From: Turritopsis dohrnii
Lineage: Eukaryota; Cnidaria; Hydrozoa; Anthoathecata; Oceaniidae
Assembly (NCBI GenBank): GCA_027922465.2
Contig: BQMF02000765.1
Location: 57,534-121,533 of the forward strand
Direction of reading: 5' to 3'
DNA: 64,000 nucleotides
Each line of letters begins with the position of its first letter. Position 1 is the stretch's first letter. The notes beneath the pieces are model-generated. The model saw only the letters and a list, made by a program, of their open reading frames with translations. It did not search any database and had not been told where the DNA came from. Below are positions 23,128-35,590 of this stretch, piece after piece. The translations under genes were made by a program, and so were the position numbers.

Positions 23128-24082
23128 ACTCTCTATTGCAAGGCCCGCAACCAATGGTACACTGCTCAGTACAATGTCGGAAGAAGAAAAAAGACGAACA
23201 GAAGCAAACAGTCAAAAAGGCGTATCCAATTGGCTAACATCTCTGCCAATCAAAGAATATGGTTTCGATCTGTCAAAACAAGAATTCAGAGACGCTATTC
23301 GCTTGCGTTATGGCTGGACTCTAGAAAGGCTCCCAATAACATGTGCATGTGGATCTCGATTCGACTTGTCACACGCTTTATCATGCAAAAAAGGTGGATT
23401 TGTCACACTACAACATAATGAGCTACGTAACATCACTGCCGATCTTCTGAATGAAGTATGTCACGATGTCAAAGTCGAACCAATGTTAGGGGAATTAGAC
23501 GGTGAACAATTGCGCGAAAGAACCGGCAACACAAGCAAAGAAGGGAGATTAGACGTCAGTGCATTAGGGTTCTGGGCTTTTGGTCAAAGAGCATTTTTCG
23601 ATATAAGGGTCATAGACCTGAACACTCGAAGTGCTTCTCAAGAAACGAATCAGAGAAAAAGCGACAATATAATGAACGAGTATTGCAAGTTGAGAATGGC
23701 TCCTTTACGCCACTCGTGTTTTCGACGAATGGTGCGATGGCGAAGGAATGCATCATATTCTACAAACGATTAGCTGAAATGTATGCCGAAAAGAAAAAAA
23801 TTCGAGTTAGCGACACCACAAGCTCGATTCGAACGAAGACGTCATTTTCACTACTCCGATCAATGATCAGATGCATTCGGGGTTTCAGATCGAGAAAGCC
23901 TTGTTCGCTGGAAAATCTGGACCTAATTCATCAAACATCGACGATTCAGGACGCTTGAACGTATCATTAGATTCGTTTTATCGATCCAACTATTCGTACT
24001 CACGAAAATAAAAGTCATGTACTATATTTGTATATTATTATAGGTAATAAACTGAAAAAAAAAATTAAAAAAAAAAAAAGAT
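23128..24082 (+). pseudogene. 3' end of a second RLE-type retrotransposon
   Basis: Begins directly after the first element's A tract. It encodes a second linker plus endonuclease (GVSNWLTSLPIKEYGF, CACG...HALSC, LQHNELRN, GRLDVSALGF, AFFDIRVIDL), clearly diverged from the first. The RHN arginine is glutamine here. A frameshift at about 23630 moves the end (VENGSFTPLVFSTNG ... SFSLLRSMIRC) to another frame, stopping near 23958. A short 3' UTR ends in A tracts (24055-24080). Confidence 0.75.
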
Positions 24083-24600
24083 GATATGGAACCGAAAATG
24101 GAAAATGGAAATGGACGGTGGATGCCAGAGCGCAACACAAAACCACAACGAAGACTGATAGGAAAAAGTTTCTTCTGGATCTACGTAGATTTGTATTTGT
24201 CTCTCGAGTATATATTTGATTCAGTGGCAGCAGTTGTTATAAATTTATTTATTTTAATTGGCTGACCTCAAACTATGTAAATTGGAATTGAGGCTTCAAG
24301 ATGTATTTCAGAAGGCCCAAGTCTGCTGTTGCATAACAAAAGCTAGCTATATAAAGTAATAGAACTTGACTGTAAACAAATTTTTAAATCATCAGCGTAT
24401 ATGATTTCCTCCAACCAAAGTTTTGCTCTTAGTATATTTGAGCAGGCTGCTTAACTCTTATACGGAAAAAGACTTTCGTTAAAATTTGGCAACATTAGCA
24501 AAGAATTAACCCCATATAACAAATCATGTGTTCCTTTTCTTTTTTCATTTACACTTTTCCTTGCTCATTATAAAGGGTCAAAGGACCAATAAAAGTCAAA
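24083..24600. other. Gene-free spacer, likely SET gene 3' flank
   Basis: No open frame or repeat recognised between the retroelement A tract and the minus-strand poly(A) signal at about 24605. Confidence 0.4.
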
Positions 24601-24607
24601 AAGTTTA

Positions 24608-25437
24608 TTAATCCCAGTCAATTTCACTGTCACTGCTGAAGTCATATGAAGATTCTTGGTCGCTTTCTGTTGGAAGGACTTCTATCTTATCTTCGATATC
24701 TTTTATGCTGCACTCAGTTTTCTCGGAGATGTACAATTTCAACAAATATGGGACCATTACCAAATCAATGTAATCAATGTAACATACACATACATGAAAA
24801 CAATCGATGACCATCCTTGGGATGAGCATTTTTAACTTGTTTTCAATCGCTATTTCTGCACCTGTTATTACATATGGACTTCGAAATTTTTGATTTGAAT
24901 GCATTTTTGTCTTCAAAAGAGAAGACAAGAACAAGTCAAAAGCTTTTACCATTGCTTTGTGGCTTCAACACCTTGATGAATCTGCATTTTGCTTCCAGAG
25001 AAGTCATTATCTCACTAGCCATTCCTGATAGATTAGTTAGCGTCACTGGAAGAACTGAGTACTCAGTCTAGTTGGATGAAACCTTTCATTACATTGTTTT
25101 TGCTGATTATATTGACTGAATATTCATAATCCTGAATAGTAATGAAATTACAGCAAATAGTATTAACAATGGAGTTTCCTTAATCCTTTGGAAAATGATG
25201 ACAAATAACAATAGATAAAAAAACATTACTTGTAGAATACCTCTTTTCTCCACCATAAATTCAAATGATCTCCATAATCATATCGTATCTCACATCCTGC
25301 CGGTATAAACTTGCAGGAAAATAAGGCAAGATGTGGACTGTTATCGACTTCCAAAATTTTAATCCGGGCATTAGCATATTTTGCCATGCTGTCATTTACT
25401 AATTTTCCAAGTTGGCCTGAGTTACTTGCATTGACAC
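24608..25437 (-). CDS. SET-domain gene, 3' exons
   Basis: Minus strand. A CTCTCTAG acceptor near 25437 opens an exon reading NSGQLGKLVNDSMAKYAN, then VDNSPHLALFSCKFIPAG and EIRYDYGDHLNLWWRK. This is the C-terminal half of a SET lysine-methyltransferase domain: the N-H-S box appears as VNDS and the YDYG box is present. It may splice at KE|GTATTC near 25235. An acidic C-terminus (ESSYDFSSDSEIDWD, TAA at about 24608) lies further on, with AATAAA overlapping the stop. The N-terminal half of SET is not found; exons further right may be displaced by transposons. Exon borders are tentative. Confidence 0.5.
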
Positions 25438-25765
25438 TAGAGAGAACGATACACAAGAGGCATAATGTAAATCTCAATGTAAACTTTAGAATTTTTAAGG
25501 AAGCATTCATTAAAGGGAGGTGTAAATTTAAAAATTATAACATGTTTTCAATTGCATAATATCTTGCACATGGCATCCTCCCTTCTTTAACCTTCTGAAC
25601 TTCCTTGTGTTATTTAACTGTTAGCATACTTTAGCTTCTTTTTCATTTTGACATTTACAATTTAGTATCTATTCGAAAGTTCTTGACATATGTTTTTATT
25701 AGCTGTAGTTTAATATGTGTGTTTATGATATTTTCATAGTTACTTGAAAAGTATATTTTGTTTTA

Positions 25766-25898
25766 TTAGCTGTTTATTTTACTAAAGATAGGTAAATTTT
25801 TAACTATGTGATACATTTTATCAACATTTTCATTGTCAGTGTGTGACTTGTCTAAGAAAGTTTTTATGCAATGGTCAATAAAAGAAATAGGATAACTA
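25766..25898 (-). pseudogene. Penelope-like RT, part beyond the Helitron array
   Basis: The frame broken at 33540 resumes here in phase: KIKDIFKKN on the right side continues as SYPISFIDHCIKTFLDK, the expected order in this RT family. It is open to a TAA at 25766-25768. No GIY-YIG domain follows, so the 3' end of the element is lost or diverged. Confidence 0.75.
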
Positions 25899-28004
25899 CT
25901 AGTATCCCGGGTAAAAACTTTTTACCTAACTTAACTTCGAAAACATTAGGTCAAATCCACCATTCCCGTGTACGTACCCCGTGACAAAAAATTAAATCAT
26001 AGAATCGCAACTCAAAAACATCCCAGACGGCGTTGCTTGCCACCCATGTTCAGTATGCACTGTGTCGCAGAATTTAACTCTTGCAAAAGTTTCTTTTCAG
26101 GCATTAATTTTTTAATTCATTTCTTACATTTAAAACAGAAACAAATAGCAACATGGCTCAGAATATATATTCATACGCAAAACAGAAGTAACTTTAATGT
26201 AAAAAAACGCAATATATAACACAGAACCGTTTACCCAGACATATAAAAACAAACATTGAATAATATTACAAAAATGATACCTTCCAACTTTTTCTTTTGT
26301 TCAAAAGTTACTACTGGACTGCAACCATTAATGAATTTTTGAAATGATATATTTAGTTCTTCCCAAAACCATCAACATCATGATTAAAACCATGAGTTTC
26401 ATTTCTTTGTGCTTTTTTATTATTGCCTAAAAGAATAATATTTCAATTGCAATACCGAAAATAATAATAATAAAAAAAAAGAAACACAAAAAAAGGAAAT
26501 TCAAGTACGCATTTATCCTAAAAACAATACATAATCCATTCTTCTCTTAAGTAACCCTCTCAACATTATAACCCATCATGTGCTTCATTTCTATTTTAAC
26601 AGATGAAAACATTGAAAAAACATATACAAAAAACCTAATCATGCTATGACGAAATCTAAAGAAAAACAAAACAAAGTAAAAGAAACTTTGAAAATATATT
26701 AACCTTAAAAATAATAATTAAAAACACAAACGTAATGACAGAATTAGTACAGCTGAAAAATTTTTAACATATGAAAACATTCGTGGAGCCATTTTTTATT
26801 TCCAGTTCAAAGCTCCTGTCTGCGCTGGAAAATTCAAAACACAACAGTAAACATCCCTCTTATCCTTTATCTATCCACTAATACTAACTGTGTTATAACT
26901 AAATAGATACTATTTTAACTTTACCTTTCAATACCAATTCACATCAATCCTCATGACAGTAAACAATATTGATCATGTTCTGTAGCCATTATCAAACACT
27001 TCTAAACTCTTTTACTTTCTATATTTCATACCTGTAAACAAATTAATAACACTCGATTAACTTTCCAGCATACTTTCCTATTGTAAACATACACTTTCTA
27101 TTTGTTTTCTACTGCAATTTCACTACCATTTTTATACAGTGAAAGACATAAAAATGCTTTCTTCGTAACTTCATAACTGTGGAGCCATTTTGAAATAAAT
27201 AAAATAAGGAACAGTTCGTTACCAAAACAAATCAGTAACTGCTCGTGTAGGACCTGCATCTTTATGATTTGATCGTTTTAACTCTGTTTTTATTCTCTTT
27301 TAACGCTGTATTTATTAAATCCGTTTGACTCATGTACTTACGTATATTACTTTATATCTTTTCCAAACAATTTTCCACCGAAAAAAAGTAAAACCATTTT
27401 CACCAAAATAAACATCATCCTTTCTTCAACTTCATCTACACTACTTCTGTACTGCTGCACTCCCATAACTATTTGATAACTATAAAAAGAAATTCGTAAA
27501 ATCACCACGACTTTCTTCCACTTGTTCTTCGTTTGGTTTTCATCTGAAAAAACCTATATATAAAAAAAAACAAACATCTGTTCAAAAACTCACCTACGCA
27601 TGTGTGCTACCTGCTAACTAATCACTTTTATTAATCTAAAATACAATAACAGTAAAAGTTTAACAATAAACAGTTTCATAATAACAATACCTTCGTATGT
27701 ATACAAACCTGTGTTTCTTCGTGAAAACAACTGCGATAATGAAAATCGGTTATTAACGAACTAATTTTTTGGAAATCGTCAACCAATCAAATTGGCGAAA
27801 AAATAAATTCTTGCGTTTTGATTGGTTTATAAATTTAGACGTCACACTTAAATTACGTAACATTAAAAAAAGTGTCTGTCGCGGCTGCGTGGTTTTACGA
27901 CGAAAAGGGAAAAAATAAGAAGGTTTTGACCGTGCAAAAAAAACCAAATATATCACTCTCTAAAATAAAAGTGGGATGCACAATTGCGAATTAGTATAAT
28001 AAGA
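25899..28004 (-). mobile_element. Helitron array unit 1 (3'-most)
   Basis: 2106-bp non-autonomous Helitron read right to left: TC start at 28004-28003, hairpin GGTAAAAA/TTTTTACC and CTAG end at 25899-25902, next to host T. No Rep/helicase frame. Its first ~250 bp differ from units 2 and 4, but the 3' ~600 bp are close. Confidence 0.85.
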
Positions 28005-30141
28005 CTAGTATCCCGGGTAAAAACTTTTTACCGAACTTAACTTCGAAAACATTAGGTCAAATCCACCATTCCCGTGTACGTACCCCGTGACGAAAAAATA
28101 AATCATAGAATCGCAACTCAAAAACATCCCAGGCGGTGTTGCTCGCCACCCATGTTCAGTATGCGTTGTGTTGCGAAATTTAACTTGTGTAAAAGTTTCT
28201 ACAGGCATTAATGTTTTAATTCATTTCTTACATTCAGAAGATTAAAAACAGAAACAAATAGCAACATGGCTCAGAATAATATATTTATACGCAGAAGAAA
28301 AGTAACTTTAATGTAAAAAAAAAATGGCAATATATAACACAGAACTGTTTACCCAGACATACGAAACCAAACATTACAAAATGTTAATTCAAAACAAATT
28401 GATACCTTCCAACTTTTTCTTTTGTTCCAAAGTTACTACTGGACTGCAACCATTAATGAATTTTTGAAATGATATTTAGTCTGTTCTTCCCAAAACCATC
28501 AACGTCATGATTAAAACCATGAGTTTCATTTCTTTATGCTTTTTTTATTATTACCTAAAAGCATAATATTTCAATTGTAATACCGAAAACCTAATCATGC
28601 TATAAGAATATTGAAATAAACAACAACAAAAAAAAAAGAAAAAAAAATTAAATTCAAGTACGCATTTATCCTAAAAACAATAACTAAGAACAAAAATTTA
28701 CACCCAGAAGTCACAAATAAATAAAATCATAATGCCAAAGTTAATTACCCAGGCATAGTACGTAAACGATTACCATAACACAAAATAATGCATTAACATG
28801 AAAAAATAAAAAAATAAGAAAAATTCCATGAATTAGAATGTCGCATAAACAAATACAGGTATATACATCCACTGGGAGCATTATCAAAAACAAATTCAAA
28901 TTATGATGCTGATAATAGTCGGAAAGTCAGACAGAGATACATTACACATGAAACAACAGTGAATAATTATTAGCTGGATGACGAAGAAGAACATGATCAA
29001 ACTAAATACCCAAGTATTCCCAAACTCATAATATAAAGATGATACTTTCCTAAATGACGTTTATTTGTTTTTACTTTCTTTCTTGTGAAAAAGGAACAAA
29101 TCTAAATGAATAAACCATGCAGAAGAAGACACTATAATCACATTTAAAAAGTAAAAATACGCTTAAATGAATAAAATCTATAAAGATCATGTATGATGTA
29201 GCTACAGCCAAAGAGCCTTTCAACAGCAACAGCTTACGCTTGCCTCATGGTCACAACTCTGGAACCATTTTTGTTTTTGTAAATAACAGAACAATATAAT
29301 AATACAGAATAATAATAAGTAACATCACCTTTGCTAAGCATGCTGTTGTTAACAATAACAACGATGCTCCACCACATCCAAGTTATTCGCCCCGTAAAGT
29401 TTTTCTTTCTTTTTCGTCTTTCTGTACTGATATGCTAACGAAGAAAACAATCAGTTTTTCGTATATTTATGTCCACTTCTTAATTAAATCTCTACGAAGT
29501 GGTAGCTCAACGAAAACGATAAAAAAACAAAAGCATTTTACCTGAGTAAAGATCTTTCTGCAGGCATCCGTTTTTAAGTTCTAGAAACAAAAAAGGAAAG
29601 GTATTATAATAAGTAAAGTTAGTAAATAAGTAAAAGATTCTTGTACATTCTGCACTGTAAACAATAATGTACTCTACTTGATAAACCCGAAAAGAAAACG
29701 ATCCCGAAACTTAAATTTTTTTCAGTTCTTTCGTCGATTTGCTTCCACACTTGTTAGTTCAATCTTCACAATACGTTTTTTCGCAGAAACTACCTAAAAC
29801 AATCAAATTTAAATTAAAATATTCGTATACAAAAAGAAACACGTCTTCTTCGCGAAGTTTCTTGCTCACGAAATGATCGTTGACAAATTTCGAACGATTA
29901 ACATTGCATTGCTCGCACTCCTCCAAAGACGTTTTTCGGCTGATTTCCACTGTGCAAGCCAAAAATAACAAAACGGAGGAGCATATACTAATCGCGAAAA
30001 ATCAAAAAAATCACTCTCGCTTTGGCGTGGTTTTACGACGAAAAGGGAAAAAATAAGAAGGATTTGACCGTGAAAAAAAAACAAATATATCACTCTCTAA
30101 AATAAAAGTGGTATGCACAAATGCGAATTAGTATAATAAGA
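28005..30141 (-). mobile_element. Helitron array unit 2
   Basis: 2137 bp. Its CTAG end (28005-28008) is directly joined to the TC start of unit 1 with no base between. The 5' part (29760-30141) is almost identical to that of unit 4. Confidence 0.85.
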
Positions 30142-31116
30142 TAGTAACCCATGTAAAATTTTTTTACAGGTTTTAATCGATGTGAGCTGAACAGAGAGAA
30201 AGGCTTAGTATAATGAATTTTAGTATGATAAAGTTTAAATGTCTAAAATGTAGTATCTCGTTTTAAACAGCGTGTAGAACACGGGTTTTAATTCATCAAA
30301 AATAAAAATACGCGCTGTGCATCCACTTTTTTCACTTTTTACATAAATTGTATAAATTGAAGATGCAATGCAATGGTTCCCCATGATTAAAGATATCTAA
30401 ACGTCAATACAGAAAAACTCTTCACTCATTTAATTAAAAATCTCTAGGTATTCCGGCTAAAGCATATTTAGTTCAACACTGGAGTTATGAACAGAAAAAC
30501 TTTTTAATCAGAAGATCTGAAACACATCAAAATATTCATAATAAATCTTTCACGATACGATATATGCAGTAGTAAAAATAAATTGTGCGTACAGGTAAAC
30601 AACAAAAAGATTAACATCGCTGTAACTGCTCACAGAATCCACACCCCAACGTAAATAAAAGCCAAACGCGAAAGTCGTAAAAGTGTCGAAATGTGAATTA
30701 AAAACAATTGCGATTTTCTTTACGAACCCAGACCGTCATGATTAAAAACCATGATATTCATTTCTTCAATCGCGTATTTTTTGAAAAGTAATGACGCAGA
30801 AACCCTATGAATACTATAAGAAAAAACAAAACAAACAAACAAAAAAGTTCTAAAGCGTACTTACCCTAAAAACATTAATAAATCTTCGCGCAATACTTTC
30901 GTTGTTGTCTTTCGTTGTTGTCTGATCTCGCGAATAATCAAAACATTTGAAACGATTAAATGCAATGCAATGTTTTCCCCTATACTAATCGCAGAAAAAT
31001 ATTAACCGCCGTGGTCTGACACTCCATTATGAATCAGTGACCGCAAAAACGACCCGAAATTTTAGAGAGTGAAAGCGTGAAAAAAGCGGATGCACACTCG
31101 TGATTAGTATATAGAC
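30142..31116 (-). mobile_element. Helitron array unit 3, diverged short unit
   Basis: 975 bp. It starts TCTATATACTAATCACG and ends with a weaker hairpin (GTAAAA/TTTTAC) and ...GGGTTACTA, lacking the last G of CTAG before unit 2's TC. Its body differs from the other three units, so it is a separate subfamily. Confidence 0.7.
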
Positions 31117-33539
31117 TAGTATCCCGGGTAAAAACTTTTTACCGAACTTAACTTTGAAAACATTAGGTCAAATCTGCCATTCCTGTGGTACGTACGCGTC
31201 ACTCGCCACCCATGTTCAGTATGCGTTGTGTCACAGAATTTAACTCGTGTAAAAGTTTCTTTTCAGGCATTAATTTGTTATTACATTCAGAAGATTAAAA
31301 ACAGAAACAAATAACAACATGGCTCAGAATAATATATTTATACGCAGAAGAGAAGTAACTTTAATGTAAAAAAAAATGGCAATATATAACACAGAACTGT
31401 TTACCCAGACATACGAAACCAAACATTGAATAACATTACAAAATGTGAATTGAAAACAAATTGATACCTTCCAACTGTGTTTCTTTCGTGCGGAAGTTAC
31501 ATTATACAGCAACCATTAATGAATTTTTGAAATGATATATAGTCTGTTCTTCCCAAAACCATCAACGTCATGATTAAAACCATGAGTTTCATTTCTTTAT
31601 GCTTTTTTTATTATTACCTAAAAAATTAATACTTGAATTGTAATACCGAAAACCTAATCATGCTATAAGAATATTGAAATAAACAACAACAACAACAAAA
31701 AAAAAAAATGCAATTCAACTACGCATTTATCCTAAAAACAATAACTCAAAACAACAAAACACCGTAATAGTAATTGTAATACTGTAATACCGAAAACCTA
31801 ATCATGCTATAAGAATATTGAAATAAACAACAACAACAAAAAGTGAAATTCAACTACGCATTTATCCTTAAAACAAAAATTTACCCAGAAGATAAAAAGT
31901 CACAAATAAAATCATAATGCCAAACTTATATATATACCCAGGTACGTAAACGATTACCATAACACAAAATAATGCATAAACATTTCATTGCACAGAACTT
32001 CTTAAATACATAATCCATTCACATCTACCTTATGAATAATAATTAAAAACACAAACGTGATGACAGAATTTATATACCTAAAGAGTTTATAAAAAATTGA
32101 AAACAACCACATTTTTAATCTGAGTTAAAATCTCCTCTGGCTAATTCACAACAGTTAAACAACCCTTTATTCTTATTTATCCAGCATACCAACTGTGTTA
32201 TAACTAAATAGATTTATACTATTTTAACTTTAGCTGAACTTTAAACAAAATGGGATACCTTTCACTGCCAATTCACATGTCAGTAAACTAAACAGCATTG
32301 ATCATCTTCTGTAGACATTTTCAAACACTTCTAAACTCTTTACTTCTATATTCATACCTATAAACAAATTACTAATACTTTATTTACTTTCCAGCACAAA
32401 CATACATAGGTATTTATAAAACACCACTTTCGCTACCATTTTTTTTTAAGTGAAATACATAAAACTGCTCTCTTCGTTTGGAAAAACTGCTAAACTTTCT
32501 GTATTTTCCAGTAGATTTTGTACTTTTTGGCAGGCAGACAAAAGCATCAAGCATCGATATAAATTAGATACAATAGATACAATCAGACAGCATAACACAT
32601 TCCCCACTTCCACAGCGTCATGAGAAATAAAAATATTCATAGCTGTAGGACCATTTTTAATGTAATAATAGCGCGCGTTACCAAAACAAATTTCTCTCGG
32701 CTTCTTTTTCATCCAGCAGCATATACACATTCTAAACGACAGAATAACTGAGACATCCACTCAAAGCTAAAGCAATTAATCTTTCAAAACTTAAAACCAT
32801 TCCTTACTGTGTAAATAAACATCAAACTGCATTTCTTCACTTCACTTTCTTCTGTATAGCGATATTTGATAACTAAAACGTAAACAAACATTTAAAAAAC
32901 CTGTTCTTTTATTAATCTAAAATATTAAACAATAAAAGTCTTATCGTTCTGCACAGCCAATTTTTAAAAACTTCACTGCACTTCTTCTGTATAAAAGTTT
33001 TATAATAATACCTTTTGTTCGTTCGATCTTTCTGCAGCTAATTTTTAAAAACTTCACTGCACTTCTTCCGTATATCTAAATATGATTTTTCATTGTAAAC
33101 AAACGATAATAAAACGTTTCATAATAATGACAATACCTTCGTGCATACAAACCTGTGTTCCTTCGTCAGTTCTTTCGTCGATTTGCTGCCTAAAACAATC
33201 AAATATATTCAACTCAAATATTCGTATACAAAAAGAAACACGTCTTCTTCGCGAAGTTTCTTGCTCACGAAATGATCGTTGACAAATTTCGAACGATTAA
33301 CATTGCATTGCTCGCACTCCTCCAAAGACGTTTTTCGGCTGATTTCCACTGCGCAAGCCAAAAATAACAAAACGGAGGAGCATATACTAATCGCGAAAAA
33401 TCAAAAAAATCACTCTCGCTTTGGCGTGGTTTTACGACGAAAAGGGAAAAAATAAGAAGGATTTGACCGTGAAAAAAAAACAAATATATCACTCTCTAAA
33501 ATAAAAGTGTGACACACAACGCGAATTAGTATAATAAGA
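31117..33539 (-). mobile_element. Helitron array unit 4 (5'-most)
   Basis: 2423 bp. TC start at 33539-33538 follows host A; CTAG at 31117-31120 is fused to unit 3's TC. An internal ~100-bp block around 31740-31860 (GTAATACCGAAAACCTAATC ... CAACTACGCATTTATCC) is duplicated in tandem. Confidence 0.85.
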
Positions 33540-34985
33540 TTCTTTTTAAATATGTCCTTAATTTTACAAAGTTCTAGGTGAAAATTGGAGTAGCTGGAGC
33601 ATAAGCGAAAACATCTATGAATACTAGTGTAAATTATGCCAAACTTAAAGGGCATGGGAATGAAACTATCAAAGTGAGTGTAAACACCACTAAAAGTAGT
33701 TTTACGAAAAACTGAAGTGCTGAATTTGTCAATGTTGCGAAAAATCTCAACATCTAAAAATGACATTTTGTTGTCAGACTCCGATTCAAAGGTAAAATTA
33801 ATATTGGTATGACAAGTATTAAGATAATCACGAAAATCTGTTAAATGATCAGGAGATCTAAAAAGCACAAAAATATCATCTACATAACGTCGATAATAAA
33901 CAGGTTTAAATTCAGATGGGCAATTATCAAGCCAAGCCTTTTCATGGTGAGCTAGAAAAGCATTAGCCAGAGTTGGGCCTAAAGGTGATCCCATGGCAAC
34001 ACCATCTATTTGTTGGTAAAATCTATTATCAAATAAAAAATACGATTCTTTAGTGGCAAGAGATAATAAATTTTTAAACTCACTTTTTGTGAGGCCACTA
34101 ACGTTATCAGTACTTTCAAATAAATTGTCAGTGCAAATATCAATTGTTTCATCTAAAGGGACATTAGTAAATAAACTATCAACATCTAAGCTGCCCATAA
34201 ATAATTGAGCATCCTGATCAACAATTTCAGAAGCGAAGCTAAATGAATCCTTAACAGTGTATTCATTGTTAGTAATCTCAGATAATAAAGGAACTAAAAA
34301 CTTGGCTAGCTTATAAGTAGGAGTGCCTATAGCAGATAAAATAGGGCTGAAAGGTGGGCAACCGTTGACTGTTGCCTTGTGTATCTTATGTATAAAATTC
34401 CAGGCCTGCTCCCAACAGGGCATAACTTATTGTAGACACTTTGAGAAATGCTACCTTTCTTAAGAAGAGAAAGATAGGTATTTCGTAATCTCTTTTCCTG
34501 GTTAATGATAAAGTTCAATTCCTTACCCGATTCAACCACAATGGGTTTAAATTTGGTAAGGTTTTGAATCAGACCATTAACTCTTTCCAAATATACACTC
34601 TTGTCCATAATAACAACAGAATTTCCTTTGTCAGACTTTTGTATAACCAAGTCACTTCTTGTTGATAACTTATGTAGGGCTTCGAGTTCCTCCTCAGTAA
34701 GATTCTTAGGCACTGCGTTATTGTTATAGTTGCGAAAAGAAGACAAGTCAGTGTCCTTAATCTGGGTTTTAATGAAATCTAAATCTTCAGAGGAGGAGAG
34801 ACCTAAACTCTTAATATCACGGTAAAGGAGTTCATAATTAACTAAATAATCACCGTGATTAAGTTTTTTTGGGTGGTAAAGAAAAATTTCAGCCTTTAAC
34901 AAGAAGTGACTTCTCAATATTAGAGAGGTTGTAACTAGAAAAATTAAAAATGACTTTGTCAGGGTTGTTTAGTTCAGTCTGATCT
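33540..34985 (-). pseudogene. Penelope-like reverse transcriptase
   Basis: Minus strand in two frames joined by a frameshift near 34400 (CPVGSRPGILY | HKIHKATVNGCPPFSPIL). RT motifs in order: GSLDVDSLFTNVP (A), GVAMGSPLGPTLANAFL (B), YRRYVDDIFVLF (C) and KMSFLDVEI. The N-terminal part (LNHGDYLVNYELLYRDI, SDKGNSVVIMD) is typical of Penelope-like elements; further upstream, to about 34985, the frame is recognisable but carries an in-frame stop and a slip in a poly-A run. It is cut at 33540 by the Helitron array. This enzyme would reverse-transcribe the element's RNA; the copy is defective. Confidence 0.85.
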
Positions 34986-35575
34986 CAATGACGTTTGCTG
35001 TCAACACTGACATTTGCTGTTTTACTGATTGTAAGAACTTTTACGTTGATTTTGGTCAACCTTCGTTGCTGATTAGAGCTGTGGAGCTGTTCGTTACAGT
35101 TAAGGTTCTGTATACATCGCGCATCTTTCCTGACAACACTGACGTTTACTGTCAACACTGACGTTTGCCGTTTTACTGATTGAAAGAACTTTTACGTTAG
35201 AGCTGTGGAGCTGTTCGTTACAGTTAAGGCTCTGTATACATCTCGCATCTTTCCTGACAACACCAACGTTGCTGTCAACACTGACGTTTTCTGTTTTACT
35301 GATTGTGAGAACTTTTACGTTGATTTTGGTCAACCTTCGTTGCTGATTAGAGCTGTGGACCTGTATGTTACAGTTAAGGCTGTAGACACATCCACATCTT
35401 TCCTGACAACAATGACGTTTGCTGTCAACACTGCCGTTTGTTGTCAACTCTGACGTTTCAAGACTGAACTTTGCTGTCAACACTGACGTTTGCTGTCAAC
35501 ACTGCCGTTTCAAGACTGGCGTTTGCTGTCAACTCTGACGTTTACACTCGACACTGACACCGCAACAGGCGTTAC
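34986..35575 (+). repeat. Tandem repeats in BEL element 5' leader
   Basis: Three units of ~125-155 bp with the core ACTGATTG..AGAACTTTTACG ... AGAGCTGTGGA ... CATCTTTCCTGACAACA, then short TGCTGTCAACACTGACGTTT repeats up to the gag start. No LTR is found in front of them; the Penelope element begins at once. Confidence 0.7.
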
Positions 35576-35590
35576 CTTGTCCGCTGAAGT

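Noticed and set aside
29866..33492. Identical 75-residue frame seen twice (29866-30093 and 33265-33492, minus)
   Set aside because: It is the shared 5' segment of Helitron units 2 and 4, without protein-family resemblance; the identity reflects copying of DNA, not a gene.
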